Assembly: GCF_000004075.3 (NCBI RefSeq)
Contig: NC_026659.2
Location: 26,244,272-26,308,271, forward strand
Reading direction: 5' to 3'
Length of the DNA stretch: 64,000 nt
DNA from: Cucumis sativus
Taxonomy: Eukaryota; Streptophyta; Magnoliopsida; Cucurbitales; Cucurbitaceae
Shown here: piece after piece, positions 34,862 to 49,374 of the stretch
How the letters are laid out: each line of letters begins with the position of its first letter
Position numbering within the stretch: the stretch's first letter is position 1
Notes under the pieces: generated by a model
Told to the model about the DNA's origin: nothing
The model's database searches: none
The model's input: only the letters and a program-made list of their open reading frames with translations
Position numbers and translations under genes: made by a program

Positions 34862-37800
34862 GTTTTTTATTTCACACCAAAAAAGACTTGGATCAATTGA
34901 GATAGTTGTTTTCACACATATATCTATGGTCGTCTCTCATATCCAACTAAAGTGAAAATTGATCACAATTCCAATTCCATAAATAAGGAAGAAGAAAAAA
35001 AATATCTGTTGTTTTTTAAAACTTTTCTTTATTCTAAACCTAATAAGTCAATTACAACAAAATTAGTAAATTTAAACCAATAGAAAATGTAACATTTTTG
35101 TGAATATAGTGTGTTAAGAGCATATGATATTAAATCATGTAAAGCAAATTGAAAAATCGAAAAGTACATCGAACCCATTTTTGTCACTGCCCATGTTGGG
35201 ACCCAACACTAGAAGTAAAAGATGGAGGGTATCCTATAAGAACACATATATACACATTAAAACATTTCTTTTAATATGTATAAAGTAGTTGAAGGGTACA
35301 ATATAGGAGTAGTGCCCAATGCCTTCCCCATTCGTGCCGCATTGGTCCTAATTATCAAACACATAACCTTAGTGTATTTTTTGGACCTTTATCCTATTTT
35401 GAAAAGACCCGGCCTAGGAGATATTCTCATCTCAACGAATTTCTACCTAAAAAAGATAGTTTTTCATACTACAAAAGTTTATTTAAATGAATCGACCTAA
35501 GAACACAAGAACTCATAAATATTGCTTTTGAAAGAGGGAAATGAGTGAGTTACACAAATGAATGCTTTTTAAAGAGGGAATCTTGAAAATAAGATTTAAA
35601 ACGGGTATATATAAAAAGGAATATTGAAAGGTTAAAAAGAAAAGGAAAGGGAAAAAAAAGAGAGGCTATATTTTATAAAAAGGGAAAAAGAAAAAAGAAA
35701 AAAGAAATTAAAGGGGTTGATGGGATTATTAGAAAGGGAAAGAGTATTATAAATGATGAGAGTAATTGTGGAGGGTCGGTGACATTTGTCCCACAATTCC
35801 CCTTCCAAATGCAATTGCTAATAAGACCTAGAAAAAGACCCAACCGACCCTTCTGCGAGTGGAACCCTATGCAAAAACTACATACTCTTAATCATAACCA
35901 AACTATTCTACAAATATGATCTGATTACAATTAAATGTGGTTTCTTCTTTACTTTGGATTAATTACACAACAAATTATTTGTTCTAGCCTATGATTCAAA
36001 AGTACATTAATAGTACAAAGTTCAAATTACAAATTTAAGTGGAAATCCAACTTCTTTTAATAAGAAACAAACAGAAAAAGGAAGAAAAGAAATTTAGACG
36101 TCCCCTTCTCCTTTCCTCCAAACCCCATTAATGCTTAATTTTGTCAGCTTTTGCAATATATATATTTGATTTAAAGTGAAAATAACGTTTGCTCATAGTT
36201 ATAAGGGCCTAGTCCAAGGACACTTTAATTTGTTTTTTTCTCTTTTCTATTCTATATATATAAATATATATATATATTTGGTTGTTTGATAGTATGTGGA
36301 TTTGATTAAGATATTAATTAAGTTAATTTCCAAACGCGTTACCGATAACTTTGACAAAATGCACGCGGTATAAGTCATAAGTGGGAGATATATATGGACC
36401 CCCAATTACTTGTTACACACCTTAGCTTATTATTCAATTTCAAAGGCGGCCTAATTTGCAATCTTTGCTCATCCAATTGGGGCAAAGTTTTAAGATTAAA
36501 ATTACTGCCTTTTTACCTTTCTTAAGTTTTAAAATCTCACTAGATTGCTTTCAATTTAATCCTATATTACAAATATATTTATGATTTGGGTTTTGTGTTT
36601 GATCCAGCTTTTAAGATTTATCCTTTTAATCTCTATTTTCATTTTTAATCCTAAGTATTGTTACATATTAATTAATTTGATTTTAATATTGATGAAATAG
36701 AGTAAAACTTAATTATTTACAGTTATTTTAAGTTTTTAAAATTAATTTATAAAGTGATTATTCAACCAAAAAAAAGTATTTTTTTTCTTTTTATTTAATT
36801 ACTGTGCTTTCAATTTTTTTTTTTTTTATGTATTCTAAAAAGAAGGCTATTTTGATCTGGATACTTTTAAAAGCAAATTATTATGATTTTATCTCGATAT
36901 TTTTAAACAATTACCATTATAACTTTTATAAAATAAAAGAAACATGAGCCGTAGTTGGTTAAGTTGAAGAAGTAATGTTTTAAAAGAGAAGTGATCAACA
37001 TATTTCAATGCATGTGGCCAAACTTAAATTGAAAAGTAAACCATAAGTTGGACATATATGTACGCACCCTTTCACATCGTCAATTTATAAATTAAATTGG
37101 TAAAGTAGTGCATGCTTTGAAGATTTGCAATGTTGCCATCCTTGATTCCATTGATCATCACACACTTTAATTATTTTTTTCTCTATATATATACATAAAA
37201 TATAACAAAATTTTACATTTATGATTATTTCATTTGATTAGAAGATATGGAATTTTGGTGTAGTTTTTTTTTATATCTCTTTTTACACATATTCATTGTG
37301 CCATTCATATTTTTGGTTGTTAATGATAATTAATGATCTCTCTATCCATATATTATTTTTGTCTTGCCCCTCTTCCCCCCACACCAATCATTTTCTAAAT
37401 ACATATATAGATCTCTTACTTATTGAATCTCATCTCCCACACATGTGCATATGAAATCACTTTTTCTTATTACTTTCGCTTTAAACACGTACTAATTATG
37501 ACATGTAAACCTTTCTCCATGTGTGTGTATATATATTTTCTTCACAAACCCTCCTTTTCACATATTTTATATTTCTCTCTCTATGTTTGTTCTTTCCTCT
37601 CATTTTTTAGAAAAGATGTTTATCAGGTCATTCATTCTAAAGATACTTTAAAGGTTAAATTAAATTATCCATTCAAAATAGGTATAAATAGTTGAGAATC
37701 GTACACTCGTTCCATTATCAAAATAGTTTTGAGATTTAGTCTACGTTCATTTAGCTCAATTTTCATTAGTTTATTTATGTTTATGCATGCTTGACCTAAA

Positions 37801-38339
37801 ATATATTTTTTTTTCCTCAATTTACTATGACAAAATCTTATGTTTATCTAACATGGTTATTGAGTAAACCACCTACTACCAACATAGGAACAAAAAAAGT
37901 TTAAATAAATTAAATAAACAACTCTAGAATTGAAAAAAATCAACGACTTACAAAAGAATAAATCTATTATGTGAAAAAAAACTATTACAATCACTAGAAA
38001 CTTTTGTAATTACAAAAAAAAAAAGCTTTGGTACTTCTCAAACTTTTAATATCACTCTCAAACAGGCTAAGAGAATACAAAAAGTAATTAGAAATGTCTA
38101 TAACCTGAAAAATTTGAAACCAAGTCATAAACTCATATTATAGTATTTTGAGTCCATCACTTCTTTGAGTGACGTTTTCAATTTGGGACAATAGTTATTA
38201 TACTATTTAGTCAAATTAACATAACAAGTACGTCAAAGCACAAATGAAGCCCACACGAGTACTTAGTAAAAAAAAATGGTGAACTCAAAGAAGCTCCATC
38301 AATCTAGAAGGCCAAACAAATCGATTATCATGAAACTCA

Positions 38340-38760
38340 TGTTTATTTATATTGTTGAATTGGTAATTTAAGTGTTGGGACAAAATTAAAGAAAGAAATA
38401 AAAGCTGGAAATACAAACATTTACGTGGAAAACTCCAATTTTCTCTCTTAATCCCAATTACAAGAACAAGCTCCTAATGCTTTTGGCCACACACACCTTT
38501 TACTCACTGTCCAACTAGAGAATATAACATTGCTAAAACTTAAAATGCTTTTTGACGAGACATTTGTAAAACAGAGGAGTTGAGCTCTTTTTATAAGTTT
38601 GGAGTCACCCACTTTTTTATAAAATAACGAATATAGACTGTGTACATCATCCAAAAGAGTCTTAGGTTTAAAAGTGATTACAATATTATTTTTTGTCTTG
38701 AAATCAATTTCATACAAATGAATTTTTGAAGAACACCAATCAATCCAGATGGACTCAAAA
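38340..38760. other. Possible transposon-derived sequence
   Basis: Less AT-rich than its surroundings, with a TTTACGTGGAAAACTCC stretch at about 38421 that resembles sequence often seen in or near plant retroelements. A - strand open frame of 89 codons (38448-38717) has no family I recognise. No LTR or polyprotein motif was found. Confidence 0.25.
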
Positions 38761-39427
38761 TCTAAATATTTGTTTCAAAATATAAATCCTCCAATTTAAA
38801 ATGTTTGTGGATTGTACATTAAAAGAAAGAAAAAGACTTTACCAATCTATACAGCTCAGTTTTGGAATAATTTTTTTCCTCCCGAGAGCTATTCCCAACG
38901 CATCTATTTGAATAAAGATTTTGGCAACATCTTTTTGTCAGTGGATTTCAAATGGCTTGTATACACATTTATTATTGATAATAGTTGTCAATACATCCAT
39001 GGATCATCAAAACCATTGATCTATTTCTTGCCACACACATACATACTTTGAACCAAAATTTAAATTTCTCCTCTTTTCACTATAAATACACACACTATCT
39101 AGATCAGATCAGTATGGGAAGTGCTTTCAACACCATCATATATAACCTATCAAGTGCTTTCCCTTTTCATACTAATCAGAAAGTACTTCTAAAAAGAGAG
39201 TTTTTATATATGTATTTATATTGTTCAAATAATAAAAAAAACCAGGTTAAAAATAAACCAGCACCTTTATGTCACACACTGATCTGCACAATTGAAATGA
39301 AATTGGAAGTTTGGTAAAGATATAAATAAAAGATAGAAAAGCATATATATAGATATATAGAATACAAAGTGGGGAATTAGGTTGTAGTAGAGTAGTGATC
39401 AAAATAAAACCTATATAGGGTATTGTA

Positions 39428-39465
<38 letters not shown>
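39428..39465. repeat. (ATT)n microsatellite
   Basis: About twelve perfect ATT units in intergenic DNA, long enough to be length-variable. Confidence 0.95.
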
Positions 39466-39466
<1 letters not shown>

Positions 39467-42400
39467 GATGGTTCCACTAGGAAGTTTAATTAATTAAACA
39501 ATTAAAGAATTAGAAATAGTAATGAGAGGGGGATTAATTTAGTATATGGTTGGTGGGAGGAGGCCCAAGTTCCCAAAGAGATTGATGAAGTGATAAGATA
39601 GATGTGGGGCTTATGATCACATATGCTTCTTCTTTTTTCATGGGAACCTCTCATTATGCCAACCTCATCAGCTGCATAATCAATTAACATTTTAACAAAT
39701 GTTTCCTCTCTAGAAATGAAAAGTAAGGAAGAAAAACCCATTTTTTTTCCACCTAAAGGGGAAGAGGAAGGAGAAAAAATGGGCCTCGAGGGTTTTCTTT
39801 TTCTTTTTTTTTGGGTCCATCCTTTTCAAATAATTAAAAGAAAAGATGGGTTTTAGGGATATTGATTAGAAACTATAATAATACTCAATGAGAGTTTTAA
39901 TCTTTAGTATTAATTGAAACAGTATGAAGGATTTTGGCAATATTATGGCAATATATGTATATATTATTGGTCATTATATATATTGTGCCTTTTTTCTTTT
40001 GTCTTAATCTTTGGTTTTATACTTTTAGATGTGATATTTTATAGCTATTGGATTGGTGAGTTTGTCTTATAGGGAGATGGTGGTTTACTATCAAATGTCT
40101 AGTTTTTTGTTTAAAGCATATATGACAAGGGGTTAGGAGATGTTACCTCTTTAATTTTTTTTATATATTCTAAATTAATAATCACATGACTACGTGGTTT
40201 ACAACATCAAAACTTTTAGTATACCTCTACACAATAATATAATATTATTCATTTTGAACATACATTTTCATAACTTTACTTTTGGTTTCATTCGAAAAAG
40301 TCTTATACCTAATTAAGATAATTATTGATGTCATTAGCTAATATATCTACGATTACTTCCTTCTCTAACTTAGGTAGGATTTTGTTTGTGTATTTGAAAT
40401 TCTATAGAAGATTTAATCACTAAAATATGATTTAGTTAAAAGGTCTAAACTAGGCTTATCGTTGAAAAAACAATGAGATTAGGAGTTAATTTACTTTGTC
40501 TTTAATGATAATATTAATTAATTAGCTTTTGAAATAGATATATATATACTACTGAATTCAATTTTCTTTAAGATGAGATGCATTCGATTGAAAACTTTTG
40601 ACAAAATTGGTCACTTTTTTACTTAATACTTTCCTTTTGCAAAGGGGTTGATTTTTGAACATATAAACCCAAAACTCTTGGTTTTTTTTATTTTATTTGA
40701 AAAACATATTGGTAGGAAATAATCAATTCAAAAGTTGTAGATAATGGTTAAATTACTTTACTTATATATATGACTATATTTTCCTAAACTTTACACTATT
40801 AAATCTTTTTTATTATATCCACTTTCCAACAAGTCACTCCTCAAAGAAAGAACCATTTGAAGATCTTACTGTATATTTATTTATTTCCTCCTCTTATGTA
40901 AATTAATCACGTATTTTTCTGATTAATTACCTCTAGGAAATCGTAAATAGTTACCAACATAGATATACTTTTTTATACCGTTATCATATAAATGATTCAA
41001 TCATTTAACATATCAAACTATTTTCGGTGATTTAGATTTTTTGGAACAATGTTAGATTTAATATGATGCGAACATTTGTAATGTCGTTTCTCACTTCAAT
41101 TAATTCGTCTCATCCCAAAACGGATAGGAGTTGGTTCACATATTTGATATAACTAAAATTTTGTCCAAACCCCCATCAATAACTAAACTTCTCGAACATT
41201 GGTGATTTACAATTTCAATATCTATGGAGTCTTCTTTTGAACAATATTATTTTCGTCGTTATAGTGTAAGTTATAATTATCTTCATTTACATATATTGCT
41301 CACGATCATTTTTTTACTTCTATTCTTTAATATTAATCATGTAGATAAAATCTTCACTATTTGCAACAAAATGTGTGATGATCAGCGTATTGGACTTAGT
41401 GATAAATCATAATTAGTGCTAGATAAAGTGATAGTTATCTCAAATATAGTATGGTGTTAGTTCGATATTACTAATAATACAACTAAAGTCATAGTTCACA
41501 TCTTGTTCATGGCTAAATCTAATTCATTTGACTTTCAAAATCAATGTATCCTTTAGTTTAGCATTGTACATACCTCCATGTACATTCAAATAGAATAATT
41601 TGATGCTACCTATTTTGAGCCTAATCTAGTATGGAGTACTTTTATTTTTCACCCAAAAGTACTTTTGTACGAAAACATTTCTCAAAACCAAAGAACATTA
41701 TTTCTACGTACTTTTGTATATAAACTAAAGTACCCTACTTTCCAATTATTCTTCAAAATGCCTTTGCTTTCCTATTTATAATAGTGATCTTAGATGCTTA
41801 TTCAAATTAAAAATTCAAACATGAAACCCTGTGTTAGCACTCAAAAATACATATTTAATATAGTTTAGGAAAGAAATCAAGCAAAAAGAGAACAAAAACA
41901 AAAGCATGTTTAATACAAAGCAAAGTCAAACAAAAGAAGAAAAAAAAAAAGCAAAGGGAAATGTCTACAATCATTATTAAACTAAAATGTGCCTAAATAA
42001 ACGTAGATTTAAAAATAAACATTATTAAACGTACTGATATTTTAACCAATATTTTTACATTTTTTGTACATTTGATTTTGACATAAATAATGAATTAATA
42101 TCTCTATTATATCGTGAAATGAACTATAAAAACATAAATAAAAATGGATAAGTTATATTTTTGATATATTGTTTTAAAGAACATTAATCTAATTAACAAT
42201 TGAAGGAACCGAAATTTAAAACGAACGGTTGAAAGAGACATAAACGGTCAAAGAAAAATGTTTTGTTGTAGGAGTGTTTGCTGGTCCTATTGGTGTATCT
42301 TTGGGAAAAGCAAAAATAGGCCATCATCACCACACACTTTATCATCTTCTAAACTTTGTTTAATGATATATAATAAAAGGAAAACCAGAATGTTTAATTA

Positions 42401-45009
42401 AGTTTCAGATTAAGGTGTCTTGTTTTGAGTGATTTGTGTTAATAATTAAAATAATATTCCAATTAGAACAATCCATTCTTTAATTTTATTCTGTATTGAG
42501 GGTCCCAAGTCCCAAATAGGGATTTTGGTATGGCGCTCCTCTAATCATTGTATTTCTTTTCTTTTGTTGGTTTACTAAATTAAGTTCAAATTTTGGTGGT
42601 AATAAGGTCTTAAAAAGCATGCTGAAAAGAATGAGAGTTTTAACCCTACAAAATAATAAAGCTTACTCCTAGACATAAAGACAAAAGCAATGCAAAGAGT
42701 ACAAAATAACTTTCTACCCTTTCCTTTTCCTTTTTTCTTTTTTAATACCACATTTTTCTCTCCATTATTTCTTATCCTTAATCATCTCCCCTTTTCTATC
42801 CAAACTAATCTTTCCTGCTTTGACATTTTAATCACTTTTCTACTCTTTGTTTTTTTTTTATATATATATTTCATTCAAATCCGAAACTTTTTTGCTATTT
42901 TAAATCAAATTGAAATGTTTTCTAATATGATAAACTTTTAAAAACATATATCTACCCATCCTTCACGAAGGAAGTTGTGTTAAGTTCATAGAAATTCAAT
43001 CGATGGGAGAGGGTAGATTTTGATTTTGATTTGTATAAGTGTATTAGTGTATTAGGTTTGGATCGTAAAAGAAATCAAAAGGTGTGATAAATAAAGATTT
43101 GAAAGAGAGGGGAAAGTGGGGAAATTAAAATGTGGCTTTTTCAGCCTTTATTTTTGGGGTTATGTCTTTAATTTGTAGTGAAGTGAAGAAAAGAAAAGAA
43201 AAGAAAAGGTATGATTTTTTTGTTGATGGGTTGGGACAAAATATAAGATAGGCGGATCCCATGTTAAAATTGAAAAAATAAAGGTCCCACGTGTGGAACA
43301 GAAATTAGAGAGTGTGTGTGTGTTATGCAATTATAATTTCATCCCTATTTAGCTTTTCTTATATATATATATATATATGCATATATATGTATGTTGGGGT
43401 TCACTTACTTGGGGATTCCAACAATGTGGGCACCCCATTCTCCTAGATATTGCTGCTGCCTACTTACCTTTTCAATATCATTCATTCTTACTATTCCTTT
43501 TCTTTCTTTCCCTTATCTTTTTATACATACCACGCTCTTCCTAAAGATAAATGCTTTGGGAATCCTATGTTCCATTTCTTACACTCTTACTCCCTTCTTC
43601 AATCATATCTAACCACCCTTCCTTTTCCATCTTTAATCTATCAATCCATTCTTCTATCATCTAACATTTCAACCTTCTTTTCTACTTTAGAATTTGTGAG
43701 TATCTTCAGACTTCTATATGTCATTCTAAACACGATTAAGTTTATGTGACTCTTAATATTTAGTTTTTATTTTTTTCATATAAATAGAAATTTTGTTCTT
43801 ATTTATTTAATTTTATAATACTATGTAATTCACTTTCTTTCCTTATATCGTAGTTGTCTTTTTTTTATATAAAAATTGATATTAATTTATATAGGTATTT
43901 TTTTAATAAAAAAATTAAACTAGTAGATTGTTTTGTTGAGGAAACTAACAACTAAAATAATAAAACTATATTAATTTAGAAAGAAATTAGAATAAATATT
44001 TTAGGTAAGTTCAATTGATATTAGTTAATTATAAACTAACGAATAATTATAAGAGAATTTTGAAAAATTATATTATATGTAAATTTAAGACATTTTCTGA
44101 TGAAAATCTCACAAAACAAATACAATTACTTAGTATATCCATCTAAGTATGGTTACCTAAATGTTGGATATTATAGTTTATGGATTATAGTAGTCTATAT
44201 TTGAGGTGTAAACCATTTTATTCTCAAATATAATAGTATGTGTTTAAAAGTACATATAATTTGATTTATGTGAATGAAAATAAGATAAGATGGATGTCAA
44301 ATGGTAAACACGGTTACAATGTGGAAGTTGAAAAAATAAACAGAATCAACGTTTCTTTTTAAAAAAAATAGTAATTCAATAAGTTATTCATGTAGAAAAT
44401 AAGAAAATTTAGGTTTAGTTAGAAAGACTAATTATTATAATTTTAAGTTAAAAACATTACTCCACTAAATTATTATGATTATTATTATTTTGAATGTTTG
44501 ATAATTTGTATTGAAATGTAATAAAAATCCCAGTACCCAAAAATTGATGTCACACTCACTCAAGTCTCAACTGGCAACCTACTACTGCTCTAAATACTGT
44601 TTCCAATAATCAATACAAAATCAAACTCCATTTTGATGTTTTGGTTCTTTAATCATGTCTTTTACTTGGAGGCACACTGCTCCACAATTCCCCCCCAATA
44701 AATAAATACAATATCCACACAAAGATCACATTCTATATAAACTTTTTAGACTTTTAATTAATTAAACTCCCCCATATATATGTATGTATAGAGAGAATTT
44801 GAATGAGAGAGGGCCATCCCCAGCCATGTCTTTGTAGCAGCATTACACTCTGTCAAATTAGCAAAACACACAGCACTTTCTCTTTACCATTTCTTTATAT
44901 AAAGATCCATTTATTGAGTTTTTTCTTCTTTTTCTTCTTCATCAAAACACAGCATACTGAACTTCTTTCTCTCATTTCTGCCCTTGACTTGACCTCACCC
45001 CCCATGTTT

Positions 45010-45032
45010 TTATTATTATTATTATTATTATT
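45010..45032. repeat. (ATT)n microsatellite
   Basis: About seven ATT units in intergenic DNA. Confidence 0.9.
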
Positions 45033-48000
45033 TGGTGGTAGACAAATGCTGATACATGGTCAAAAGTCTGGAATGAACAAGCTGTCAAAAAAATCTCAGC
45101 TAACTTCACTTCCTCAAAATCCAATTTATTCCTTTTTTTTTTTTTCTTTCTTTCTTTCTTTCTCTCTGCCCAAGTCTGTATTGCCACCAAACTTTGTTTC
45201 AATGGGACTACAAAAATAAAAAATAAAAAATAAAGAATGATCTTGTCAGACTCACACACCCTCTAACAACTAAAGTAACTCACTTTCTTTCTTTAATAAT
45301 CCAAGTTAACATATTGAAACTTCAACTAAATGACCTTTTTTTTTTACATTTAGCACTTTTAATGGACATGTTAAAACTCATATCTCCATGCATATTTATA
45401 TGATTGAAATTAAAGAGGTTTTTTGATTGGGGCCATATGTGTGTGTGTGTGTTTTAAAGCTACACCCATCTTCATCAAACTGAATTCATTCATTTCTCTG
45501 CCTATTGAAATGATTTGCTTTAATTTTGTAAGCCTTTAGAGGGTCCCATGAAAAAATAGGTCTCTTCTCTTAAGTTTTAATGGAGATTGTAAGTTAAAAA
45601 GTTGGCAATGGATGACCTTCTTCTTCTTTTCTTTTTTTTTTCACTGCAAACTGCAGACTTGCATGAAATTTTAGCCATTAATTATTACCATTTGAGAAAT
45701 CTTTTTCAAAAAAAGAAACAAAAAAAAAACTATTATTATTACATTACTAAAAATGTCACATTCTCAGTTGTCAATTGTCATGTCCTTGCACAAAAGTTGT
45801 GGGTTGAAATGGGCCAGAAGGTTATGATTAATTTTCAAGGCCCATGTCATTTCAATGATGTCTAATTGGGCCTACCACCCATTTATGGGCCTACAATTTC
45901 CATCTCTAGCTACCTTGAAGTGAGACACACACACACCCAATACTTAATTGGGCTCACAGCCTGGGCTGTGAGAGTTGACATCATAACATTTGGGGTCAGT
46001 ACTCTCAGATCAGATGCTCTCATGTTTTTTCTTTCTTCTATTTCATTTCATTTCACTTATGGTTGTGCCTTGTTAGTTTAGGGTTTAAATTACAAGTTCT
46101 AGAGGTTAAAAAGTCATTCCAAACCGACCTTAAGAGATGGATGAATCGAGAGAAGAAAGTTTTGAACTTTATAGTATGCATAGCTTATGTATGTTGGTGA
46201 AATGGGTGAACATAAAGTTTTTTTGTTTTGGATTTGAATGGAAGTCCATATGATGGGTTAATAGAGCATGATTGAAGTATCCATACTTGGTTTGGTTGCA
46301 TTATTTATGAGTAGATTTGATTTGACCTTCAAAATGATAGCTCTGCCGTCCCAACCAAGTAAGTTGCCCTCTTCTTGTTTTTTCTAGTACCACTGCTTCT
46401 CTTCTCATGTGCTCCCTCATTAACTGTGTACCAAAAAAACAATATATGTTGAAATTATTAGTAAGTTTAGGTTGGTTTATGTTACCTTATTTGGCCTCAA
46501 CCAGACTCAAATGAGTTAATAACCTAATCCAAACTACATAGATTGAGTTGTGTTGATTGATTTGATTGGTTTTTCTGGAATGATCCAGTTTTTTTTTTAA
46601 CACTCCTAATACATATAATAATAATAATTCATAACATATACAGTTCAATTATATTTGAAGACTAGAACTTTAAATTTTGGTTAAGTTATTCAATTTTAGT
46701 TAAATACATTATATAGATCTTAAATTTAGTCCTCTACAAGACAATCACTCCACTCATGAAAGAGTAGCTTAACATCCCATTATCAAGAGATTTCAAAACT
46801 ATTTTAGGCCGACTAGGTAAGTACTTACCACAAAATTATGTGCAAGTTTAAAATGTCATTTTAAATGTTCAAAAAGAATTAATAAACACTTAAAAGTCAC
46901 TTAACGTACTCTTAAATCTATATTTTTTCACACCTAAGTATACTTATTAGTTCCATCTCAAACATAACTTGGCTGATTAAAAGTAAAATTATACAATTTT
47001 GTGTTTAAAACTTCATCCTCCAATTATTGAACTAAACAAAATACATATGAAACAAATCACAACTCACTTAGTTATAATATCAAATTCTGATGATTGGTAT
47101 TTCTATGTTTTTCGAGACTTAATATCTGACACAAGGAATAAATTAATATTTTCATTATATTATCGAAAAGTTCTTAAAACATAAAAAATAAGCTTTAAAA
47201 TGTCATTTGTGTAAACAAAAGAATTTTTTAAAAAAACAAAAAAAATCAACAAATTATTTACATTCTACAGAACAAAATCACTAAGAGATAAAATTTATTA
47301 CACTTGATTTTTTTATGAATTGGAAATATTTGGTCGGTTCTACTTTGACAATTTTCCAATGATAAACTTATTAACTTGTTTTAAAATTATATTTATCAAC
47401 TCATTTTTCTTTATTTTTTGAATTTTTTGTTTGTGTAATTATTTTAAAATGTGCCTATTAAAATTTATAAAAACTTCATTAAAAAAGTTATGTGAACTTA
47501 ATATATCGATATAACATTTTAAACTTTGATAGGATGACAAAAGGGAAAAAAAGTTTTAGAAACCAATTTTCTAACTATCCAAATGAAAATGATTTGAACA
47601 TTGACATCTTAATTAATCTTGATTATACAATAATTATACGTTAGGCTAGTGGTGAAAAAAAAAGAGAGATAATCTCACTAAGTAACTAAGAGATCATGAA
47701 TTCAATCAATGATAACTGCCTACCTAAGAATTAATTTCCTACTTGTTACCTAAAAACTATTTTTTTTAGGTAAGTGATTACCGTTGAAATTCTTACAATG
47801 GCATGTATAGGTTTGAGTGACACTATTTATGGACATGGTGTTTGTATGGAAGAACGAAAGCGGATGATATTTGAGGCATATGAAAGAATAATGCGTAAGT
47901 TGATGACACTAATATTTTCATTACTATACATGGTGGAGTCAGAAAAAGTAAAATTAAATTATACAATGTCATCTTACATTTATAAAATTCGAACTACGCA

Positions 48001-48780
48001 TCACATAGTGAACAAAGTAGAGTGGAGGATATGCTTTGTTTCAACATGCGGTGAGAAAATGGTTTAGAACAAACCAATTTGACCATACTCACCTTGACAA
48101 ACTATGGTGATGATTTGGTGATTGGATTACTAATCAAATAATAGTAATATTTACAATACTACGCAATCAAATTCGGAAGTTTTAAAGTGAACAACTAGAA
48201 TCAAACACAACAATTAGTGTTAAAAATCTTATGATACATTTTCTTCGACAAGTCCTTCAACAATTAGTACACTATGTGGGCATGCAATTAGGCATACAAG
48301 GAACCATCAACATGACCAACTTGAACATATATCGTACATGCAAATGTGTCTTGAAATTTCGGTCCTCTATTTTAATTTGTTGTTGAACATAAGATTGAAA
48401 TTACAATGAGATAGACAAAAAAGATTAACCAATTCAAAGCTATGGAAGGAGCATCATAATTAGCAATTTGTAACTTCAAACCCACTCTAGTTAATATACA
48501 CTTGACTCAATGCTTTTATAGATCCATCCGGTTTGAAAGTAGGCATTTACAACATTTAACAACTTATAAATGTAGTCTAACCTCCATCCATGGATAAACA
48601 TCTCAATCATATAGTTCTGGCAAAATTCAATACAGAACTGTATACTAATTCCCACAATTTGGTACACATATATAAACGATACTCATACACCCTCCATCCA
48701 AATCCCAAGAAGAAATTCAAAAACAAAAAAAGGAGTAAAGTTAGAATTACGTACACAAAGGGAACTGAATGGATATATCC

Positions 48781-49374
48781 CTAAAATCCTTTAGGGCCAG
48801 TTTCTTTAGGAACAGCAGGTTTATCCGCCATAGAAAGACAGTACTTAGCGATCTCTCTGAACTTGGGAACGCTCCTAAGATCAACCTTAGTACCATCTTG
48901 GAGAGTAATTACAACATCACCCCATTCTCCGATGAAACGTGGCACCACCTGAACGTCCTTTATCACATTATACGAGAAATCGCTCCTATCCTCACCCGTC
49001 AGTCCCGAAATCACCGTCACCCGTAGGTTGGTGAATCTGTATCTGAGGTAAAAAGCCCTAGAAACGGCGGCCAGAGTTAGGGGCAACCAAAGCAGAGTAA
49101 AACCCAGAAGAAGATTTGCTACCAGGTCGCCGTAGTGGGCGCCGCCGTCGAAGAAAACGATTTCTTCGGCGGCGTTTTTGGAATTGGCGGCGGCGCGAGA
49201 AGTGTTGGTGGAGGAGGAGACGAAGATGCGGGTGGTGGGTCTGTTGAACTGTGGAGTGATTTTGGAGGGGAAATTGTATAAGAAGGGTCGGTGGGTTGAG
49301 GAGGAGGAGGTGGTGGCAGTGGCGGCGGTGGCGGTGGCGGTGGGTGAGAAGATGGAAGTGGAGGAGCCGGCCAT
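48781..49374 (-). CDS. Plastid-type membrane protein with bacterial PH-like (bPH2) domain
   Basis: One uninterrupted frame of 197 residues on the - strand, from the ATG at 49374. Residues 1 to about 65 are rich in Ser, Thr and Ala with almost no acidic residues (MAGSSTSIFS...), the usual look of a chloroplast transit peptide. One hydrophobic helix lies at about 84-106. The segment 107-180 (AFYLRYRFTNLRVTVISGLT ... VRQ-free DVQVVPRFIGEWGDVVITLQ DG) resembles the bacterial PH-like fold of YdbS/cyanobacterial membrane proteins, with 'TNLRVTVISG' as the entry strand. I recognise the family as conserved from cyanobacteria to plants but know of no firm function. The promoter carries a palindromic G-box and paired site II motifs, typical of nuclear genes for plastid proteins. 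No introns. Confidence 0.85.
   Translation of the reverse strand: MAGSSTSIFSPTATATAATATTSSSSTHRPFLYNFPSKITPQFNRPTTRIFVSSSTNTSRAAANSKNAAEEIVFFDGGAHYGDLVANLLLGFTLLWLPLTLAAVSRAFYLRYRFTNLRVTVISGLTGEDRSDFSYNVIKDVQVVPRFIGEWGDVVITLQDGTKVDLRSVPKFREIAKYCLSMADKPAVPKETGPKGF

Larger units (their letters stand above)
34862..48780. other. Long AT-rich gene-poor region
   Basis: About 14 kb without a supportable protein gene. It holds microsatellites (listed), TATA-like sites at 35607, 39083, 43360 and 44735, poly-pyrimidine blocks (42690-42850, 43480-43690, 44880-45180) and possible transposon debris at 38340-38760. The open frames are short, low-complexity or unrecognisable. Unrecognised microRNA or long non-coding RNA genes could be present. 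Confidence 0.45.

Noticed and set aside
39502..39741. A 79-codon open frame on the - strand with less biased composition
   Set aside because: No family recognised, no clear splice partners, and the only fold found (GGTTCCCA against TGGGAACT) is about eight pairs. Left unannotated for lack of support.
44803..45219. A 138-codon open frame on the + strand following TATA-like sites
   Set aside because: It runs through pyrimidine-rich and (ATT)n tracts and gives Phe/Leu/Ser runs. No family is recognisable and codon content looks random.
47774..48067. A 97-codon open frame on the + strand
   Set aside because: Residue content is ordinary but matches no family I know, it has no nearby promoter or splice context, and chance frames of this length occur in the region.
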